DNA from: Ceratotherium simum simum
Lineage: Eukaryota; Chordata; Mammalia; Perissodactyla; Rhinocerotidae
DNA length: 64,000 nt
Direction of reading: 5' to 3'
Assembly: GCF_000283155.1 (NCBI RefSeq)
Contig: NW_004454159.1
Location: 21,768,192 to 21,832,191, forward strand
Position 1 is the first letter of the stretch; each line of letters opens with the position of its first letter. The notes under the pieces are model-generated. The model was given only the letters and a program-made list of their open reading frames with translations, made no database searches and was not told where the DNA came from. Of the stretch, positions 59,245-64,000 are shown in pieces. A program made the translations under genes and the position numbers.

Positions 59245-59345
59245 TTCTCCAGCAAGTATTTATTAAGTACTTTTGTAGTCCAGACTCTGAGCTGGCATAC
59301 AGTGGGCAGCAAAGGAGACATGGAATTCAAGGAAGAGATAGAGGT
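59245..59345 (-). repeat. L2 LINE fragment, minus strand
   Basis: 'AGCAAGTATTTATTAAGTAC' and 'CAGACTCTGAGCTGGCATAC' match reverse L2/MIR ends. Confidence 0.55.
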
Positions 59346-59594
59346 AAACCGATTGTAAGGACATGATTATGACTGAAATAGGAACTGGAAGGAAACGCAG
59401 ATGGTGCCAAAGTCACCTTAATGGGGAAACCTGGCTTCGTCTGGGCAATGAAGGACCGCCCCAGAGATTTAACACTGCGCTCTATCTGGATGACATGGAC
59501 TGGCTACGGCAACTGTCCTCATGGAATACACATGCCCATGTTGTTTACAGCTCTCTCCATTCTGATTCTCAGACCCTGGTCTTATCTTTGGAGA

Positions 59595-59800
59595 CTAAAA
59601 ATCTGGGTTCAAATTCCAGCTTTACCACTTACTGGCTGTGTGTCCTACACTAAGTTATTTAAACTCACTGAGCATCAGTTTTTTCATCTGTTAAATAGAG
59701 ATAATAATACTTTCTCTGTGATGATTTAAATAAATATTTATAAAGCACACAGTACGGTACCTAGCATATAGTTAGCACTCAATAAATAATAAGTATTATT
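59595..59800 (+). repeat. MIR SINE
   Basis: 'GGGTTCAAATTCCAGCTTTA', 'CCACTTACTGGCTGTGTG', 'TCAGTTTTTTCATCTGTTAA', 'ATAGAGATAATAATACTTTC' and 'TAGTTAGCACTCAATAAATA' run in MIR order. Confidence 0.9.
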
Positions 59801-60039
59801 ATTTTCATGACTTAAGTGTCCCTGAATTTTAGTCAATGACATGAAAATCATTTAAACTAGTATATAATGACCCCTCATTCTAATATATCTGAATGCCTCT
59901 TTCTAGCTTTGGTAATGAAGAATCTAACCAGAGTGCTCTTGGAATATGTGTCCTGTGTTACTATGGTAACTACTGTATTTCTTTTTGAGTATTTAAGACA
60001 ATTTCATATGTGAAACAAATAAATGCCTTTTTATAATTC

Positions 60040-60480
60040 AATATTTTGAATAGGTAATGCATTCATATGGTTTAAAAAGTGAAAAAAGAAAACGATATGA
60101 AAAGATAAAGCGTGAAAAGCCTCCCTCAAAACCCAGACCACCCTGTGACCAGGTCACACCCTGCACTTTCCCTTCGGGCCTCACTGTTCACAGAGTCTCT
60201 CCGCCTTGCTATGTGCACATGTGAAGTCAGTCTTATGTCCTTCCCTTCTACACAAAAGGGAACCTTACACACTGCTCTAGCTCTCGTTTCTTCACTTAGC
60301 GGTGGACCCTGGCAATCTTCCCACATGAGGACATAAACACTGTCTTTTCCCTCCGTTTATTGCTACATAATATTCTATTGCATGGATACCGTTATAATAA
60401 ATGTCTTTTTGGCTACATCTCTTTCTGGACTGACACAAACTTTCCTAATTATAGTTTTGGCAGTGGGTGATGGAGAAAAT
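60040..60480 (+). repeat. Old L1 3' UTR-like repeat
   Basis: 'CATATGGTTTAAAAAGTGAA', 'CTTCACTTAGCGGTGGACCC', 'TGGCAATCTTCCCACATGAG' and 'GCTACATAATATTCTATTGC' follow a remembered old LINE 3' region. Diverged. Confidence 0.5.
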
Positions 60481-62145
60481 GGATAGAAATATCATATTTT
60501 CATTTGCCTTAATTGTTCTTAGTCAAAAACTAACAGCAACTAATTATTTTTGGTATATTTTACATAAACAATCTACACAATCACTATGCTACAGTTTACA
60601 ATAATAATTTTTCCCTTAAATTATTTTAAAACATCTGTTCTGTATTTTGCACGTACCAGGATCACTTTCCTTCGTGTTTATACGGGAAGAGTGCCGGCTG
60701 CTCCAGTATCCAATCAGTTACCCCAAGGAGATGTCAGCTGTCAACCATGTCTCTTGCAGCGATTTCCCTCTCTTCTCTCCCTTCCCATTCTGGGCGAGCT
60801 GTCAAGTTTCTAGTTTCTGACGTGCATTTACATCACTCAATGACATCTGACAGCAGTGAAAGGCCACAGAAAACTGCTTATTGATCAGAGCAAAACTAGT
60901 TGACGGAACAGATGAGGTTGTATCATAGAAATGCAGCCACATTCAGGTGATGACATTTTGTTCCCCGTACACAAGAGCTTAATGGAATACAACTTCATTA
61001 TATCATGCCACTTGTGCTTACAGCACCAAACCCCCTCCTGACTGTTTTGTCTATGTGGCGATGAGGACAATCTATTTGTGCTGGTATCAATGTATCACCA
61101 AGCCGATTTGCTCAGGAACACTTGCAAACTACTTGTGAATCTGTCCTGACAAATATACCAAGAGACACTGAAATCTCAATCTTACGAAAATCCAATTGTG
61201 CTTTGTCCTTTAAAAAAGAAAAATAGAATTACCACTTAAGTGAGCCATAACTGCTCTGTTTAAAACTTTTATACCACTGTGTTGAGAAGTTTAAGCGGGC
61301 ATTTCTTGGATTCTCGTGACATTGTCAGGAAAACAAACAAACAAAAATTGATAACTTAAGATACACTCAATTTACTTATAAATGGGAAAACTTAGTTATT
61401 TCTAAGAACTAAAATAAAAGATTAAGGCCCTCTGCATACAAATTGCTCCTTTCAGTTTCAAAGATAACAACTCAAACCACTTCCCATTCCCACTGCCAAC
61501 GCAGACAGATAACTGTAAAGTCATAAATCAGTACATGTCTGGAGCAGGGATCATTAAGCCAGACTCCTAATATTTTGCCACATAACTCCTCAAACATAAG
61601 AAAAGCACAAGGCAGCAAACGAAACAGAATTACCAGCCCTCCCTGACTCCTAGGTGAAAAAATGCTAAAACCTTACCATGAGGGTTGTCTGGCTTTTATC
61701 TTTTCCCTTTAATTCCTTCCTTGAGACGGGAGTATTTTCCCAAATTATGCATTCCCATACCACCTTCACAACCTGGCCACATCTGCATCCTATCTGGACT
61801 TATTTTTCTTTAAATAGCCTTTTTACTTCAATAAAGAAAACTTTAAGGTGAGTATGAAAAGAAATGCTTGCTTTTAAATTATGTTTAATACTGCTGCTTT
61901 CTCTTAGAAAGAGAGATTAGCAAAGTAAAGCCAAGTTAAAACTTTTGGAGAATTTCTTAGGGGAGCGAGGGAAATGGCCAGGATTAAAAGATAAGTGGGA
62001 AAGAATAACTTTCTCCCTTGTGAATCAATATTATTTAAGGTGTAGGCACCCGTGGCGATCTCCTATCGCACCGCTGGCCTGTGTCCAAACCCAGGGAACG
62101 CAGGCAAAGTACACTGTGCACAGAACACATGGCACACTAACGAAG
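60481..62145. other. No named feature
   Basis: Intronic DNA with a short (AAAC)n near 61330. No exon or promoter is recognised. Confidence 0.45.
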
Positions 62146-62149
62146 CTGG

Positions 62150-62360
62150 CTGTCACAGTTCGAAACCTGTCCTTCCCACTGACTGTGTGACCCCCGCCAA
62201 GTTATTTAACCTCTGTGTGCCTCACTTTCCTCTCATCTGTAAAAGGAGATATTAACAGCATATAAACCTTAAAGAATTGCTCTGAAGAGTCAATGAGATT
62301 ATGTGTGTAAACTGTTTAGCAGAGTATCCAACACCCAAAAATGTTTAATAATTATTAAGT
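62150..62360 (+). repeat. MIR SINE
   Basis: 'CCACTGACTGTGTGACCCCC', 'CCAAGTTATTTAACCTCTGT', 'GCCTCACTTTCCTCTCATCT' and 'GAAGAGTCAATGAGATTATG' are in MIR order. Confidence 0.88.
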
Positions 62361-62404
62361 TATTAGTATTCACTTCTTCCCGTCTCCTTATGTAGACCTT
62401 CAGT

Positions 62405-62532
62405 TTAAAAATAAATAAACAAAAAGGATAGAGGACAGAAGGAGAAAAGTAAATAAAAAATAAATAAAAAAGAAGAAGGCAGAGGGTGGGTGAAGAAAAG
62501 AAAGAAATGGAGAGAAAGGGAAAGAAGAACCC
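62405..62532 (+). repeat. Polypurine low-complexity tract
   Basis: About 130 bp almost entirely A and G, with AAATAAAT and AGAAAGAA units. Confidence 0.8.
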
Positions 62533-62538
62533 ACAGAT

Positions 62539-62576
62539 TAACATCGAAACAACGGAGTAACATCGAAACAACGGAG
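62539..62576. repeat. Perfect tandem duplication, 19-bp unit x2
   Basis: TAACATCGAAACAACGGAG occurs twice in direct succession, each unit with two CpGs. Confidence 0.95.
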
Positions 62577-62689
62577 TCTGAGCAAGAAGAGGGTTTTCAG
62601 ACCCAGTGCACAGCTTCCTTGCCGGTAAAGCTTTCCTTCGTCGTCTCACCCGCGTTCTGTTTCTTTTTCCACTGCTCTCCTCTGTGCTC

Positions 62690-62850
62690 TAGTAACACTT
62701 TGTTCAAGCTCAGTTGTGTGATTTACATGTGGGTCTCCCCTCAGACCTGAGTCTTCTTGAAGACAGAGACCAAGTCTCCTCTGGACATCCTCAGGGCTCA
62801 GCACAGTGCCCTGCCCGGCATGCACCGGGTGGAGCTGCTCAGTGAACGCC
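62690..62850 (+). repeat. L2 LINE 3' end fragment
   Basis: 'TCTTGAAGACAGAGACCAAG' followed by 'AGCACAGTGCCCTGCCCGGC' and 'TGCTCAGTGAACG' match the L2 3' end. Confidence 0.6.
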
Positions 62851-62859
62851 CCCTGACCA

Positions 62860-63635
62860 CTCTCCCTGAGGAAGGCCACGCCAGCACCGGCCAGGCCTCA
62901 TGGGGAGGTTTATGTGTATCTGAACCAGGGATCTTCTGGCGTAGCTCCTGACTTTTTATTTATAGCACCAGCTTGCATAATGAAAAAAGTAACAGAAAAG
63001 CAGAGAAGTGTTGTGTGTTTATTTCAAACATGCTAGATTTTTCAAGAAATACGATAAGTTTTGCCATTTCACAAATCACGCCATACAAAACGCTTCAGCC
63101 TCATTTTTTTGTATTTTGAGATCACTGGAATAAAATTTCTTTTTCAGTCACCGCAACCAAAACGTATGCCTGAGGGCCCTTATAAACTCGGTGCTTCTGA
63201 AACACAGGCCACATGTTATTTTCCAAATACTTTTTCTTTTATATGCTTTGTGTGCTAGGCCTAAATGGAAGCAAAAACTTAGCTCAAATCAGACCCACTC
63301 TGCTGTACTCACAATTAATAAGGCACATGACAACGGTTAAATATAATCTTGTAAGGTGCACAATGGCAGGCAATAGGCACGGCAGCACGGTGGAACCCAG
63401 AGCGAGCCAGGTGCAGGGTACTTAGTGGAGAGAGTAACACGCACCCCTGCTGTCCCCACACAGCCCAGGTTTACCACTGTTATCCCAGCACAGTGATCAA
63501 TACCACCACCTTTTTCTTTAAAAGTACGTCAGTACAGATGACGAGTTATGTGGCCACTCTAAGAATGCAGAGGAACACCCCACTCCATGCAGGTTCTGCA
63601 GTCTTAGAGCTCTTTGTATACACTTATGTGTTTGT
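62860..63635. other. No named feature
   Basis: Intronic DNA, no repeat or exon recognised. Confidence 0.45.
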
Positions 63636-63639
63636 GGTT

Positions 63640-63775
63640 CATTGTTTCATATGTATTTGTTTTTATATATATATCCTCCACCTGACTCTTAGTTGTTATT
63701 CTAATTCTGTCTCCAGTGCCTAATTGAGACCTTGCCACATAGTAGGTTCTTAACTGCGGTTGAATGATTAATCCT
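63640..63775 (+). repeat. L2 LINE 3' end fragment
   Basis: 'ATTCTGTCTCCAGTGCCTAA', 'TTGCCACATAGTAGGTTCTT' and 'GGTTGAATGATTAATCC' match the L2 3' terminus. Confidence 0.7.
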
Positions 63776-64000
63776 GAGACATCCACAACTCAAAGGACTA
63801 GACTATAATTGATGGGACGGAGCTTATCAAGGAAGATAGTGAATGGTCAGATAAAATTCATTTAAACTTGAATTCTTAAGTAATGTCCCTGAATCTGAGA
63901 GCCAAAATTACAAATGCAATTTTACAGACAGGAGTAATATCTGAGTTGGAAAGTGAGAAGGACCTTAAACTCAGGCTCAGAAAATGTGGGCAGATCTCCA

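Larger units (their letters stand above)
37468..64000 (-). other. SNX24: SNX24 intron 1 (partial)
   Basis: Inferred intron upstream of the exon at 37384-37467. It continues to the right edge: no GC-rich first exon encoding the expected start (M-E-V-Y-I-P) and no CpG-island promoter is seen up to 64000. The promoter is therefore outside the window. Confidence 0.8.

Overview
The window is mammalian nuclear DNA. Tandemly built tRNA-derived SINEs of the equine repetitive element (ERE) type, a young-looking L1 tail and older MIR/L2/L1M/HAL1/MLT1 repeats point to a perissodactyl (horse-like or rhinoceros-like). The exact species cannot be read from the sequence. There are no operons, CRISPR arrays or bacterial features.

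The only gene I can support is SNX24 (sorting nexin 24), on the minus strand. Two internal coding exons are present, both phase 0 with clean AG/GT borders: one at 37384-37467 (28 codons, V-F-K-I ... H-K-K) and the next at 24387-24491 (35 codons, L-K-K-C ... Y-L-Q). They join in frame to give the core of a PX phosphoinositide-binding domain. The first coding exon should lie beyond 64000 and the fourth below position 1; I found neither. The window is therefore about 24.4 kb of intron 3, all of intron 2 (12,892 bp) and at least 26.5 kb of intron 1.

From left to right: 1-24386 (intron 3) holds three EREs near the left edge, an L1 3' end, a MIR, an hAT-type DNA transposon, and a young 5'-truncated L1 with target-site duplications that appears to carry a 3' transduction. 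It also holds a second hAT element and L1M pieces, with several long non-repeat stretches. 24492-37383 (intron 2) is the most layered part: a long HAL1 copy, three MLT1-type solo LTRs with intact 5-bp duplications, old L2-like DNA interrupted by one of those LTRs, MER5-like, L1 and MIR copies. 37468-64000 (intron 1) holds L2 and MIR copies, an L1M ORF1 region, an antisense MLT1 fragment and three EREs, one nested in an L2-like repeat.

No nested protein gene, tRNA gene or other functional RNA gene is supported. Most open frames of 60-136 codons fall in repeats or lack any recognisable protein feature. The most interesting observations are the L1 3' transduction that carries a DNA-transposon fragment, the set of solo LTRs with perfect duplications, the strong antisense orientation of LINE/LTR copies relative to SNX24, and several small palindromes and tandem duplications. 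Repeat family names are from memory of consensus sequences and need RepeatMasker confirmation.
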